A DNA stretch of 64,000 nt from Streptomyces sp. S.PNR 29 (GTDB taxonomy: Bacteria; Actinomycetota; Actinomycetes; Streptomycetales; Streptomycetaceae), in NCBI RefSeq assembly GCF_030386795.1, contig NZ_JANUQM010000012.1, forward strand, positions 1 through 64,000. Reading direction: 5' to 3'. The translations under genes were made by a program, and so were the position numbers. Of the stretch, positions 10,606-18,443 are shown piece by piece. The notes beneath the pieces were generated by a model, which worked only from the letters and a program-made list of their open reading frames with translations, did not search any database and was not told the DNA's origin. The first letter of the stretch is position 1. Each line of letters starts with the position of its first letter.

Positions 10606-11493
10606 ATGACCGACGCCCGCCAGCAGCAGGACCCCACCCGGCAGCATCCCCGGCCGGACTTCCCGCAGCAGGACCAGCCCCACCCGGGCTGGACGGGACC
10701 CATGGACCCGCCGCCGGACCACGGGGAGGAGTCCTACCGGGGCAGCGGACTGCTGACGGACCGCAAGACCGTGCTGACGGGCGGTGACTCCGGCATCGGC
10801 CGCGCCGTGGCGATCGCCTTCGCCCGCGAGGGCGCCGACGTGCTCTTCACCTATCTCCCCGAAGAGGAGAAGGAGGCTCGGGAGACCGCTCGCCTCGTCG
10901 AGGAGGCCGGCCGTACGGCGCTGCCCGTGGCCTGCGACATCCGCGAGGAGCAGCAGTGCCGGGATCTTGTGGACCGTGCGGTCTCCGCCTTCGGGCGGAT
11001 CGACGTGCTGGTCAACAACGCGGCGTACCAGATGTCCCAGCCGGACGGCATCGGCGCCATCTCCACCGAGCAGTTCGACCGGGTCGTGCGCACCAACCTG
11101 TACGGCATGTTCTGGCTGTGCAAGATGTCCCTGCCGCACATGCCGTCCGGGGGCTCGATCATCAACACCACGTCCGTGCAGGCCTACAAGCCGAGCCCGC
11201 ACCTGCTGGACTACGCCACCACCAAGGGCGCCATCGTCACGTTCACGCAGGGGCTGGCGCAGATGGTCGCCGAGGACGGGATCCGGGTCAACGCCGTCGC
11301 TCCCGGGCCCGTGTGGACCCCGCTGATCCCGGCGACGCTGCCGGACACGCAGACGTTCGGCAAGCAGGCGCCGCTCGGGCGGCCCGCCCAGCCGGCCGAG
11401 ATGGCCCCGGCCTATGTGTTCCTCGCCTCCCAGCACGCGAGTTTCGTCACGGCGGAGATCCTCAACGCCACCGGTGGCACACCTCTTCCCTGA
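10606..11493 (+). CDS. Short-chain dehydrogenase/reductase (SDR)
   Basis: A 295-residue classical SDR, NAD(P)-dependent, with the cofactor loop 'TGGDSGIGRAVAIAFAREGA', 'NNAAYQ' and the catalytic Tyr-x-x-x-Lys at Y203/K207 ('YATTKGA'). An N-terminal 50-residue extension rich in Gln and Pro ('QQQDPTRQHPRPDFPQQDQP') precedes the fold, as in YghA/stress-type SDRs. The ATG at 10606 follows ggaggt at 10595-10600. The substrate cannot be told from sequence. It is transcribed away from the PRC-barrel gene and lies before the Rsb-type cluster; stress context is inferred. Confidence 0.87.
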   Translation: MTDARQQQDPTRQHPRPDFPQQDQPHPGWTGPMDPPPDHGEESYRGSGLLTDRKTVLTGGDSGIGRAVAIAFAREGADVLFTYLPEEEKEARETARLVEEAGRTALPVACDIREEQQCRDLVDRAVSAFGRIDVLVNNAAYQMSQPDGIGAISTEQFDRVVRTNLYGMFWLCKMSLPHMPSGGSIINTTSVQAYKPSPHLLDYATTKGAIVTFTQGLAQMVAEDGIRVNAVAPGPVWTPLIPATLPDTQTFGKQAPLGRPAQPAEMAPAYVFLASQHASFVTAEILNATGGTPLP

Positions 11494-11512
11494 ACGGCTC
11501 CTTCGGTGCCGG

Positions 11513-11537
11513 GCATGAGGGACGCATTCCGGGGTAA
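11513..11537 (+). promoter_or_regulatory. Possible SigB-type promoter upstream of the rsbV-like gene
   Basis: GCATG (11513-11517), 14 bases, then GGGTAA (11532-11537). The last base departs from GGGTAY. It lies 92 bases before the GTG at 11630 and 20 bases after the SDR stop. Confidence 0.35.
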
Positions 11538-11629
11538 CCGCCGGGCGCGGTGGACGACCGGCACCGCCATGCACCGCGGGCGCCCCCAGGGGTGACCGCA
11601 GTGGCCGTCAGCACTCGTGGGAGGTATTC

Positions 11630-12025
11630 GTGCCCCTTGCCCAGAACCCGCTGTCCGTCGAGGTGGACGTGCCCCGGGAGGACGTGGCCCTGGTCACGGT
11701 CGAAGGGTATTTGGACGTCGACACCGCGACCGAGTTCCAGCATCATCTGGCCAACCAACTCCACCACGGCCGACGGCATTTCCTGCTCGATCTGTCGGCC
11801 GTCCCGTTCATGGACTCGTCGGGCATGAACATCATCCTGCGGGTGTATCAGGAGACCCGCCGCACCGACGGAAGCGTGCACGTGATCCATCCCACATCGG
11901 CAGTGCGCCGAATCCTGGACCTGACCGGCGTCAGCATCACGGTGCCGGTCTCCGAGAGCGTCGAGGAGGCACTCGAACGCGTCGACCGGCAGCCGGAGGT
12001 GCCGCCGGAGGATCAGGAGGCCTGA
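11630..12025 (+). CDS. STAS-domain anti-sigma factor antagonist (RsbV-like)
   Basis: A 131-residue STAS protein. In its unphosphorylated state such a protein binds an RsbW-type kinase and frees the sigma factor; phosphorylation of a conserved serine blocks this. The signature 'VPFMDSSGMNIILRVYQ' carries the candidate phosphosite S63 (after D62). An acidic tail ('RQPEVPPEDQEA') follows the fold. The start is GTG at 11630 behind 'gggaggtatt'. It leads the partner-switching cluster, although 261 bases separate it from the next gene, so it may have its own transcript. A possible SigB-type promoter lies upstream, which would give positive feedback. Confidence 0.87.
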   Translation: MPLAQNPLSVEVDVPREDVALVTVEGYLDVDTATEFQHHLANQLHHGRRHFLLDLSAVPFMDSSGMNIILRVYQETRRTDGSVHVIHPTSAVRRILDLTGVSITVPVSESVEEALERVDRQPEVPPEDQEA

Positions 12026-12286
12026 CCGGTCCGGGGAGCGGGCCGCGGCACGCCCGCGCCGTGTCCGGGCGGCCGTCGTGCCCGCCCGGGCCGAACGGCG
12101 GTTCCCTCCTCGGACGCACGTCACGGCGGCGTCAATTCACCGTGCCGATCAGCCGGATCACTTGTGCGGGACGCGGTGTCGTACGAGGTAGGCCGGTGGT
12201 TACAGTTGTCGCCCGGCAGGAGTCACGCCACCGTCTCGTTGCCTCCAACGTGCGGTGCGACGCAATGCGAACGAGGAGAGAAACAG

Positions 12287-13186
12287 GTGCCGGAGCACGT
12301 AGCGGAGGGTCAGCTCGGATCGCCGACGCAGGAGGTGAGGGACTTCCTGCGGCGCCGCCGCGAGCAGATCGCCCAGAGATGGGCGGACGAGCCCCTGTTC
12401 CGCACCGTGTTCACCGTCTCGCGGGACGAGGCGGTGGAGGCGGGCAAGGCCGTGGTCGACGCACTCGCGCAGGTGGCCGACGGGGACCGGGTGGAGGACC
12501 CGGACGCCGCCGGATTCACCGTGGTGCGTGAGCAGTTGGCCCGGATGCAGGTGGCCCGCTCCCGTGCGGGTCTGAGCACCGCGCAGGTGTCGACCGAGCT
12601 GGACACCCTGCGGCCCCCCGTAGAGAACCTGCTGGTCGACGACCTCGCGGACGCGCCGGCCGAGCATCTGCGGGCGTGCACGAACACGCTGATCGTGCTG
12701 CTCGGGACCCTGCGGGTCGTCGTGATGCAGACGGCGCTCAGTGAGGGGCAGGCCCTCATCGACCGGCAGCGGCTGCAGCTGCTGGAGGTGGCGACGCCCG
12801 TCATCAAGCTGTGGGACGGCATCGTGGCGGTGCCGCTCATCGGGACGCTGGACAGCGCCCGCAGCCAGGTGGTGATGGAAACTCTGCTGGAGGCCGTCGT
12901 CGAGCAGCACGCCCGGTTCGCGATCCTCGACATCACCGGGGTTCCGACGGTCGACTCGCTGGTGGCCCAGCATCTGATGAAGACGGTGGCGGCCGCGCGG
13001 CTGATGGGCGCGGAGTGCATCGTCTCCGGCATCCGTCCGGCGATCGCGCAGACCATGGTCCATCTCGGTCTGGATCTGGGCACGGTGGTCACCCGTTCGG
13101 GGCTCGCCGACGCGCTGGCGTACGCCCTGCACGAACTCGGCGCGGGCATCGTGAACGCCAAGCCCCACGGTGCGGGTCAGCGGTGA
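12287..13186 (+). CDS. RsbR-like stressosome sensor (RsbRD-type N-terminus + STAS)
   Basis: A 299-residue protein with an all-helical N-terminal sensor region (about 15-165, with 'FLRRRREQIAQRWADEPLF', RsbRD type) and a C-terminal STAS domain (about 175-285). In Bacillus, RsbR and RsbS form the stressosome that holds RsbT. The STAS signature is 'DITGVPTVDSLVAQHL', with S224 at the phosphosite position. The GTG at 12287 is chosen because of gaggagag (12273-12280); the frame is open to 12164 without a good ribosome site. Its stop overlaps the RsbS-like start (GTGA), so it is coupled to the four genes downstream. What the N-terminal domain senses is not visible. Confidence 0.85.
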   Translation: MPEHVAEGQLGSPTQEVRDFLRRRREQIAQRWADEPLFRTVFTVSRDEAVEAGKAVVDALAQVADGDRVEDPDAAGFTVVREQLARMQVARSRAGLSTAQVSTELDTLRPPVENLLVDDLADAPAEHLRACTNTLIVLLGTLRVVVMQTALSEGQALIDRQRLQLLEVATPVIKLWDGIVAVPLIGTLDSARSQVVMETLLEAVVEQHARFAILDITGVPTVDSLVAQHLMKTVAAARLMGAECIVSGIRPAIAQTMVHLGLDLGTVVTRSGLADALAYALHELGAGIVNAKPHGAGQR

Positions 13187-13602
13187 GCGACGCGTTCTCC
13201 GGCTCCGTCCCGGGGCACGTGCCGGTGCTCCGGCTCGGCGACGTCCTCCTGGTCACCCTCCAAGGGGATCTGCACGACAGCACGGCACAGCAGCTCCAGC
13301 AGGACATCGCCGAGACCATCACCAACAGCAGGGTCACCGGCGTCCTGCTCGACATCTCCGGCGTGGAGATCGTCGACTCCTTCCTGGGCCGGGTGCTGGC
13401 CGAGATCGCGGCGCAGGCCAAGCTGCTGGCCGCGGACACCGTGGTGGCCGGTATGCGTCCCGCGGTCGCCATCACCCTCGTGGAACTGGGTCTGGAGCTG
13501 CCGGGGCTGCGTACCGCGCTGAGCACCGAGGCGGCGATGGACCTCCTCACGAACGGCAACGCGTCGTTCCGCTCCCGCGGCCTGCGCCAGGAGAGTCCGT
13601 GA
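13183..13602 (+). CDS. RsbS-like STAS protein
   Basis: A 139-residue stand-alone STAS protein matching RsbS, the scaffold subunit that binds RsbT in the stressosome. The signature is 'DISGVEIVDSFLGRVLAEI', with the phosphosite serine S66 preceded by D65. The start GTG at 13183 overlaps the RsbR-like stop and its own TGA overlaps the ATG of the RsbT-like gene, so stoichiometry is probably set by coupling. RsbS is distinguished from RsbV by 'VDSFLGR' and by gene order R-S-T. Confidence 0.87.
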   Translation: MSDAFSGSVPGHVPVLRLGDVLLVTLQGDLHDSTAQQLQQDIAETITNSRVTGVLLDISGVEIVDSFLGRVLAEIAAQAKLLAADTVVAGMRPAVAITLVELGLELPGLRTALSTEAAMDLLTNGNASFRSRGLRQESP

Positions 13603-14042
13603 TGTCGACAGCAGCGGGCGTCGAAGCCCGCCTGCCGATCCGTTCGGACATGGATCTGGTGTGGGTGCGCCAGCACGTGCGGCAGGCGGCCGCCCAGCTC
13701 GGTTTCGGCCTGGTCGATCAGACCAAGCTGATCACCGCGGCCAGCGAGCTGGCCCGCAACACGCTCGTGCACGGCGGTGGCGGCCACATGGAGGTGGCGG
13801 CCGTCAGGAGTGGGGAGGTGCCCGGGATGCGGCTGACCTTCACCGACGAAGGGCCGGGCATCGCGGATGTGGAGCAGGCGCTCAGCGACGGCTACACCTC
13901 CGGTGACGGGCTGGGTATGGGTCTGGGCGGCGCACGGCGCCTGGTGCACGACTTCGCGATCGAGAGCACGCCGGGGTCGGGGACCACGGTGCGGGTGACG
14001 TCCTGGGTGGCCCTGCCGCCGCGTCCGCGTGAGGGGTCCTGA
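13602..14042 (+). CDS. RsbT-like serine/threonine kinase (switch protein)
   Basis: A 146-residue HATPase-fold protein corresponding to RsbT. In Bacillus it phosphorylates RsbS and RsbR under stress, leaves the stressosome and activates the RsbU phosphatase. The N box is 'AASELARNTLVHGGGG'; G1 is 'DEGPGIADVEQAL'; G2 is 'GDGLGMGLGGARRLVHDF'. Residue conservation suggests an active ATP site. It overlaps its neighbours on both sides by TGATG. Its probable downstream partner here is the SpoIIE-type phosphatase at 15091. Confidence 0.87.
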   Translation: MSTAAGVEARLPIRSDMDLVWVRQHVRQAAAQLGFGLVDQTKLITAASELARNTLVHGGGGHMEVAAVRSGEVPGMRLTFTDEGPGIADVEQALSDGYTSGDGLGMGLGGARRLVHDFAIESTPGSGTTVRVTSWVALPPRPREGS

Positions 14043-15094
14043 TGCCGCGGGTGTGGGATGTCCCGGTCCACGACTCCACCCGGGTGCGTGATGCCCGGGT
14101 GGCGGCGGAGCACGCGGCCGCCCTGGCCGGGCTGGACGAGAAGCGCACGGCGGCCGCCGCGCTGGTGGCGACCGAGCTCGCGACCAACCTGCTCAAGCAC
14201 GCGGGGGGCGGCCAGGTCCTGATCGACGTGGTGGCCCCGCCGGTCCTCACGCAGTGCCGGGACGGGGCCCGGGCCGTGCAGATCGCCACGGTCGACCACG
14301 GCCCGGGAATCGCCGATGTGCCCGCGGCCCTGGGCGACGGGTTCTCCACGACCCGCTCGCTCGGCGCCGGTCTCGGCACATGTCTGCGGGTCGCCGACGA
14401 GTTCGACCTGCACAGCGTCCCGGGCCGGGGCACGGTGGCGCTGGCCCGGCTCGGCAGCGGTGACGCGACCTCGCGCGAGGCGGTCGGTCTGCGGGCCGGC
14501 GGGGTGAACATCCCCTTCGCCGGGGCGGAGTACTCCGGTGACGCCTTCGCGTGGGTCCGGGCGGACGACCGGCTGACCCTGATGCTGGCCGACGGACTGG
14601 GCCACGGTCCGGAGGCGGCCCGCGCCTCGACCGCCGCGGTGGAGGCGCTGCGCCGCTCGGCACACCTGGGGCCCGCCGAGTTACTGCGACAGCTGGACAC
14701 GGCACTGGGCGGCACCAGGGGTGCGGCCGTCGCCGTGGCCCAGGTCGACACCCGCGCCGAACGGCTGCGGTTCGCCGGGATCGGGAATGTGGGGGCCCGG
14801 CTGCGCGAGGGCGACAGGTGGCGTCATCTGGTGTCCCGGCCCGGCATCGTCGGCGTGCACCGGCACGCGTCCCTGCGCGAGGAGGAGGTGGCCTGGGGGG
14901 CCGACCGGCTGCTGATCCTGCACAGCGACGGCCTGCCCAGCCGCTGGGTCCCGCCGTCCGACGGCTCTCTGGCGACGGCCGACCCGGCCGTGACGGCCGC
15001 CGTGACGATACGTGACGCCAGCAGTCCCGCCAGCCCGGTGCGGGACGACACCGCCGTGGCCGTGCTGACTTCGACCCCGCCGGACCGCCCATGA
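14042..15094 (+). CDS. HATPase + SpoIIE/PP2C fusion (RsbX-like phosphatase)
   Basis: A 350-residue fusion. The N-terminal half (about 10-140) is a second RsbT/RsbW-like ATPase domain with N box 'VATELATNLLKHAGGG' and G1 'VDHGPGIADVPAAL'. The C-terminal half (about 155-345) is a SpoIIE/PP2C-type phosphatase ('RLTLMLADGLGHGPEA', 'GIGNVGARL', 'LILHSDGL'), which resembles RsbX, the phosphatase resetting RsbR and RsbS. Kinase and phosphatase in one chain would both charge and reset the stressosome, or the ATPase half may only dock. It starts inside the RsbT stop and its TGA overlaps the next ATG. Confidence 0.85.
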   Translation: MPRVWDVPVHDSTRVRDARVAAEHAAALAGLDEKRTAAAALVATELATNLLKHAGGGQVLIDVVAPPVLTQCRDGARAVQIATVDHGPGIADVPAALGDGFSTTRSLGAGLGTCLRVADEFDLHSVPGRGTVALARLGSGDATSREAVGLRAGGVNIPFAGAEYSGDAFAWVRADDRLTLMLADGLGHGPEAARASTAAVEALRRSAHLGPAELLRQLDTALGGTRGAAVAVAQVDTRAERLRFAGIGNVGARLREGDRWRHLVSRPGIVGVHRHASLREEEVAWGADRLLILHSDGLPSRWVPPSDGSLATADPAVTAAVTIRDASSPASPVRDDTAVAVLTSTPPDRP

Positions 15095-16812
15095 TGCGCA
15101 CTTGGCAGATCACCACCGTCACCGACGCGGCGCGAGCCCGTATCGCCACCGCGCGCCTGGCCGCCGCGTACGGCGTGCCGCCCCTGGACCGCACCCGCCT
15201 GGCGGCCTCCCTCAGCACTCAGCTGCGCCAGTGCCTGACCAAGGGCGGCACCTGGGAGCTCACCCTGGAGGCGAGCGCGGTCCCCGGTGAGGGAGGCCGG
15301 CTGCACGCCGTGGTGACGCCGACGCGGGACGCGTGTGCCGCCGGGGAGCCGCCGTGGCGGATGACGGTCGCCTGTCCCGAGAGCACGGAGGCCGCGGACG
15401 GCGGCGGCGTGCCGGAGGACTCCGCCGTGCTGGCCGAGGCCCTGCTCGGGGCGGACGAGGACACGGCCGTCGTCCTGGAGAAGCTCACCGAGCAGGAGCA
15501 GCTGGTCGCTTTCCACCGGGAGGAGCTGCACCAGACCAACCAGGGCGTCGTGGCGCTGCATGCCGAGCTGGACGCCGCGGGACGGGCCCAGCGGGAGGCG
15601 TTCGCCGCCGAGCGCAAGGCCCGCAACGAGGCGGAGAACGCCCGCCGCAGACTCACCTTCCTGGCAGACGCGAGCGCCGTGCTGACGGCGTCGCTCAACC
15701 ACGACGAGATCGTGCGCCGGCTGCCCGACCTGCTGGTGCCCGAGTACGCCGACAGCGTCGACGTATGGCTGTTCGACAACGACGACGACCGGTACCGGGC
15801 CACACCGCACGCGGCCGCCGCCGTCGTCGCGGCCCGTACCGGCCGGCCGCAGTACGCCGCCGACCATCCCGGTGGCCTGCCCGGCGTCGACGACCAGCCG
15901 CCCTCGGCGCTGAATCCCACACGGCCCCTGCTGTGCATCCCGCTGCCGACCCGGCGGGCACCGCTGGGCGTGCTGACCCTGTCGCCGCCCGGGGAGCGCT
16001 GGGACCCGGACGACGCCGTGATGCTGATCGAGCTCACCCGGCGGGCCAGCATCGCGATCGACAACGCCCGGCGTTTCGAGCACAACCGCGACATCGCCGA
16101 GACGCTGCAGCGCGCCCTGCTCACCGACCTGCCCGCCACGCCGGGCCTGAACCTGGCCGCCCGCTATCTGCCGGCCACGCACGGGCTGAACATCGGCGGA
16201 GACTGGTACGACGCGTTCCGTCAGCCCGACGGCAGCGTGATCACCGTGGTCGGCGACGTGACCGGGCACGGGCTGCACGCGGCCGTCATGATGAGCCAGC
16301 TGCGCACCGCCCTGCGCGCCTACGCCGTCGACGGCGGCAGCCCGGGCCGGCTGCTGACGCGGCTGCACATGTTCCTGCACCATCTGCAGCCCGACCTGTA
16401 CGCCACCGCGGTCATCGCCCGCTTCCACCCGGACGACCCCACGATGACGTGGGCCGCCGCCGGCCATCCGCCGCCCGTCCTGCGCACCCCCGACGGGCGG
16501 GTGCGCATCCTGGACGCCAAGCCGGGGGCCATGCTCGGCATCCCGCTCCGGCAGGAGATCGACGACCACACCGTGCGGCTGTCGCCCGGTTCGACGCTGG
16601 CGCTGTACACGGACGGGCTGGTCGAACGGCGCGCCCTGGGCATAGACCCGGGCATCGAGCGGCTCGCGGCGGCGCTCGGGGGGTTCCGGTCGGCGGAGCT
16701 GGACGCGGACCTGGAGGGTTCGGCGAACCGGATCCTGCACCCGCTGCTGAGCGACTCCGAGCGCGACGACGACGTGTGTCTGCTGCTGTGCCACTTCCGC
16801 GGCCCCGAATGA
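15091..16812 (+). CDS. GAF-SpoIIE serine phosphatase (RsbU/RsbP-like)
   Basis: A 573-residue PP2C-type phosphatase expected to dephosphorylate an RsbV-type antagonist. Order: residues 1-105 look like a worn HATPase domain without an N box; 125-185 form a predicted coiled coil rich in Glu, Lys and Arg; 190-325 a GAF-like sensor ('LTFLADASAVL' through 'RRASIAIDNARRFE'); 335-570 the catalytic domain with 'GGDWYDAF', 'VGDVTGHGL', 'AAGHPPPVL' and 'LYTDGLVE'. Metal-binding aspartates are present. It ends the stressosome operon. The STAS protein at 11630 is the natural substrate candidate; that is inference from position. Confidence 0.88.
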   Translation: MMRTWQITTVTDAARARIATARLAAAYGVPPLDRTRLAASLSTQLRQCLTKGGTWELTLEASAVPGEGGRLHAVVTPTRDACAAGEPPWRMTVACPESTEAADGGGVPEDSAVLAEALLGADEDTAVVLEKLTEQEQLVAFHREELHQTNQGVVALHAELDAAGRAQREAFAAERKARNEAENARRRLTFLADASAVLTASLNHDEIVRRLPDLLVPEYADSVDVWLFDNDDDRYRATPHAAAAVVAARTGRPQYAADHPGGLPGVDDQPPSALNPTRPLLCIPLPTRRAPLGVLTLSPPGERWDPDDAVMLIELTRRASIAIDNARRFEHNRDIAETLQRALLTDLPATPGLNLAARYLPATHGLNIGGDWYDAFRQPDGSVITVVGDVTGHGLHAAVMMSQLRTALRAYAVDGGSPGRLLTRLHMFLHHLQPDLYATAVIARFHPDDPTMTWAAAGHPPPVLRTPDGRVRILDAKPGAMLGIPLRQEIDDHTVRLSPGSTLALYTDGLVERRALGIDPGIERLAAALGGFRSAELDADLEGSANRILHPLLSDSERDDDVCLLLCHFRGPE

Positions 16813-16997
16813 GCGCTCTCCGCCACTGAGCCGTGATCACATCAAGACCGCACGCACACACGGCATTCACTTCCGGCCGGTGCGTTTCGGCCGTCGGGCG
16901 GGCATGGTGGTCATCAACGCGTTCGTCCGCGCCGTCCAGGGGCACGCGAATGGCGTTCGAGGCAGACCGCGTGGAGCCGCAGAAAGGGATGAACACC

Positions 16998-18365
16998 GTG
17001 ACACGACCCAGGATCCTGGTGGTTGGCGCAGGCTTCGCCGGTGTGGAGTGCGTCCGCCGCCTGGAACGGAAACTCTCCCCCGACGAGGCCGACGTCACGC
17101 TGGTGACGCCGTTCGCCTACCAGCTCTACCTGCCACTGCTGCCCCAGGTCGCCTCCGGCGTGCTGACGCCGCAGTCGATAGCCGTGTCCCTGCGCCGCAG
17201 CAAGAAGTACCGCACGCGCATCATTCCGGGCGGGGCCATCGGCGTGGACCTGAAGTCCAAGGTCTGTGTCATCCGCACCATCACCGACCGGATCGTCGAC
17301 GAGCCGTACGACTACATCGTGCTGGCCCCCGGCAGCGTCACCCGGACCTTCGACATCCCCGGGCTGACGGAGCACGCGTTCGGCATGAAGACGCTCGCGG
17401 AGGCCGCCTACATCCGTGACCACGTCATCGCCCAGCTCGACCTCGCCGACGCCAGCCAGGACCCGGCCGAACGGGCCTCGCGGCTGCAGTTCGTGGTGGT
17501 CGGCGGCGGCTATGCGGGCACCGAGACCGCGGCGTGCCTGCAGCGTCTGACGCACGCCGCCGTCAAGCGCTACCCGCGCCTGGACCCCGGGCTGATCAAG
17601 TGGCATCTGATCGACATCGCGCCGAAGCTGATGCCCGAGCTGGGCGAGAAGCTCGGGAGCAGCGCACAGGAGATCCTGCGCAGGCGCGGCATCGACATCT
17701 CCCTGGGGGTCTCCATCGCCAAGGCCGGTCCCGAGGAGGTCACCTTCACCGACGGCCGGGTGATCCCGACCCGCACCCTGATCTGGACCGCGGGCGTCGT
17801 CGCGAGCCCGCTGATCGCCACGCTGGGCGCGGAGACCGTCCGGGGGCGGCTGGCGGTCACCGGCGAGATGTGCCTGCCGGGCCACGACGGGGTGTTCGCG
17901 CTCGGCGACTCGGCCGCCGTGCCCGATCTGGCGAAGGGCGAGGACGGCGCCGTCTGCCCGCCCACGGCCCAGCACGCCATGCGGCAGGGCAGGCACGTCG
18001 CCGACAACGTCATCGCCACCCTGCGCAACCAGCCGATGCGGCCGTACGTCCACAAGGACCTGGGGCTCGTCGTGGACCTCGGCGGCACCGACGCGGTCTC
18101 CAAGCCGCTCGGCATCGAGCTGCGCGGCCTGCCCGCGCAGGCCGTGGCCCGCGGCTACCACTGGTCGGCACTGCGCACCAACGTGGCCAAGACGCGCGTG
18201 ATGACGAACTGGCTGCTCAACGCGGTCGCCGGCGACGACTTCGTGCGCACCGGCTTCCAGGCCCGCAAACCCGCCAAGCTGAAGGACTTCGAGTACACCG
18301 ACCAGTACCTGACACCGGACAAGGTACGGGCGCACGTCGACGGGACCGACCGGCAGGACCAGTGA
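16998..18365 (+). CDS. Type II NADH dehydrogenase (NAD(P)/FAD-dependent oxidoreductase)
   Basis: A 455-residue two-dinucleotide-fold flavoprotein that passes electrons from NADH to quinone without proton pumping. FAD loop 'VVGAGFAGVECVRRLE' at the N terminus; NADH loop 'VVGGGYAGTETAACL' about residue 165; late FAD motif 'VFALGDSAAV', then 'PPTAQHAMRQGRHVADNV'. GTG at 16998 fits the agaaaggg at 16981-16988 (nine-base gap); an ATG at 16989 abuts it too closely. The frame is open to 16833 but that part is not enzyme-like. Membrane attachment would be peripheral through C-terminal helices. It follows the Rsb operon but has its own 185-base leader. Confidence 0.88.
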   Translation: MTRPRILVVGAGFAGVECVRRLERKLSPDEADVTLVTPFAYQLYLPLLPQVASGVLTPQSIAVSLRRSKKYRTRIIPGGAIGVDLKSKVCVIRTITDRIVDEPYDYIVLAPGSVTRTFDIPGLTEHAFGMKTLAEAAYIRDHVIAQLDLADASQDPAERASRLQFVVVGGGYAGTETAACLQRLTHAAVKRYPRLDPGLIKWHLIDIAPKLMPELGEKLGSSAQEILRRRGIDISLGVSIAKAGPEEVTFTDGRVIPTRTLIWTAGVVASPLIATLGAETVRGRLAVTGEMCLPGHDGVFALGDSAAVPDLAKGEDGAVCPPTAQHAMRQGRHVADNVIATLRNQPMRPYVHKDLGLVVDLGGTDAVSKPLGIELRGLPAQAVARGYHWSALRTNVAKTRVMTNWLLNAVAGDDFVRTGFQARKPAKLKDFEYTDQYLTPDKVRAHVDGTDRQDQ

Positions 18366-18443
18366 CCTGCCAGAAGGCCTCCGCTCACGGCATGACATGC
18401 TGAGCTGCGGATCTTGACGTGAAACGGAAGAGAGTACGGCGGC

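Noticed and set aside
10357..11574. Large minus-strand frame opposite the SDR gene
   Set aside because: Antisense shadow; the SDR has intact catalytic motifs.
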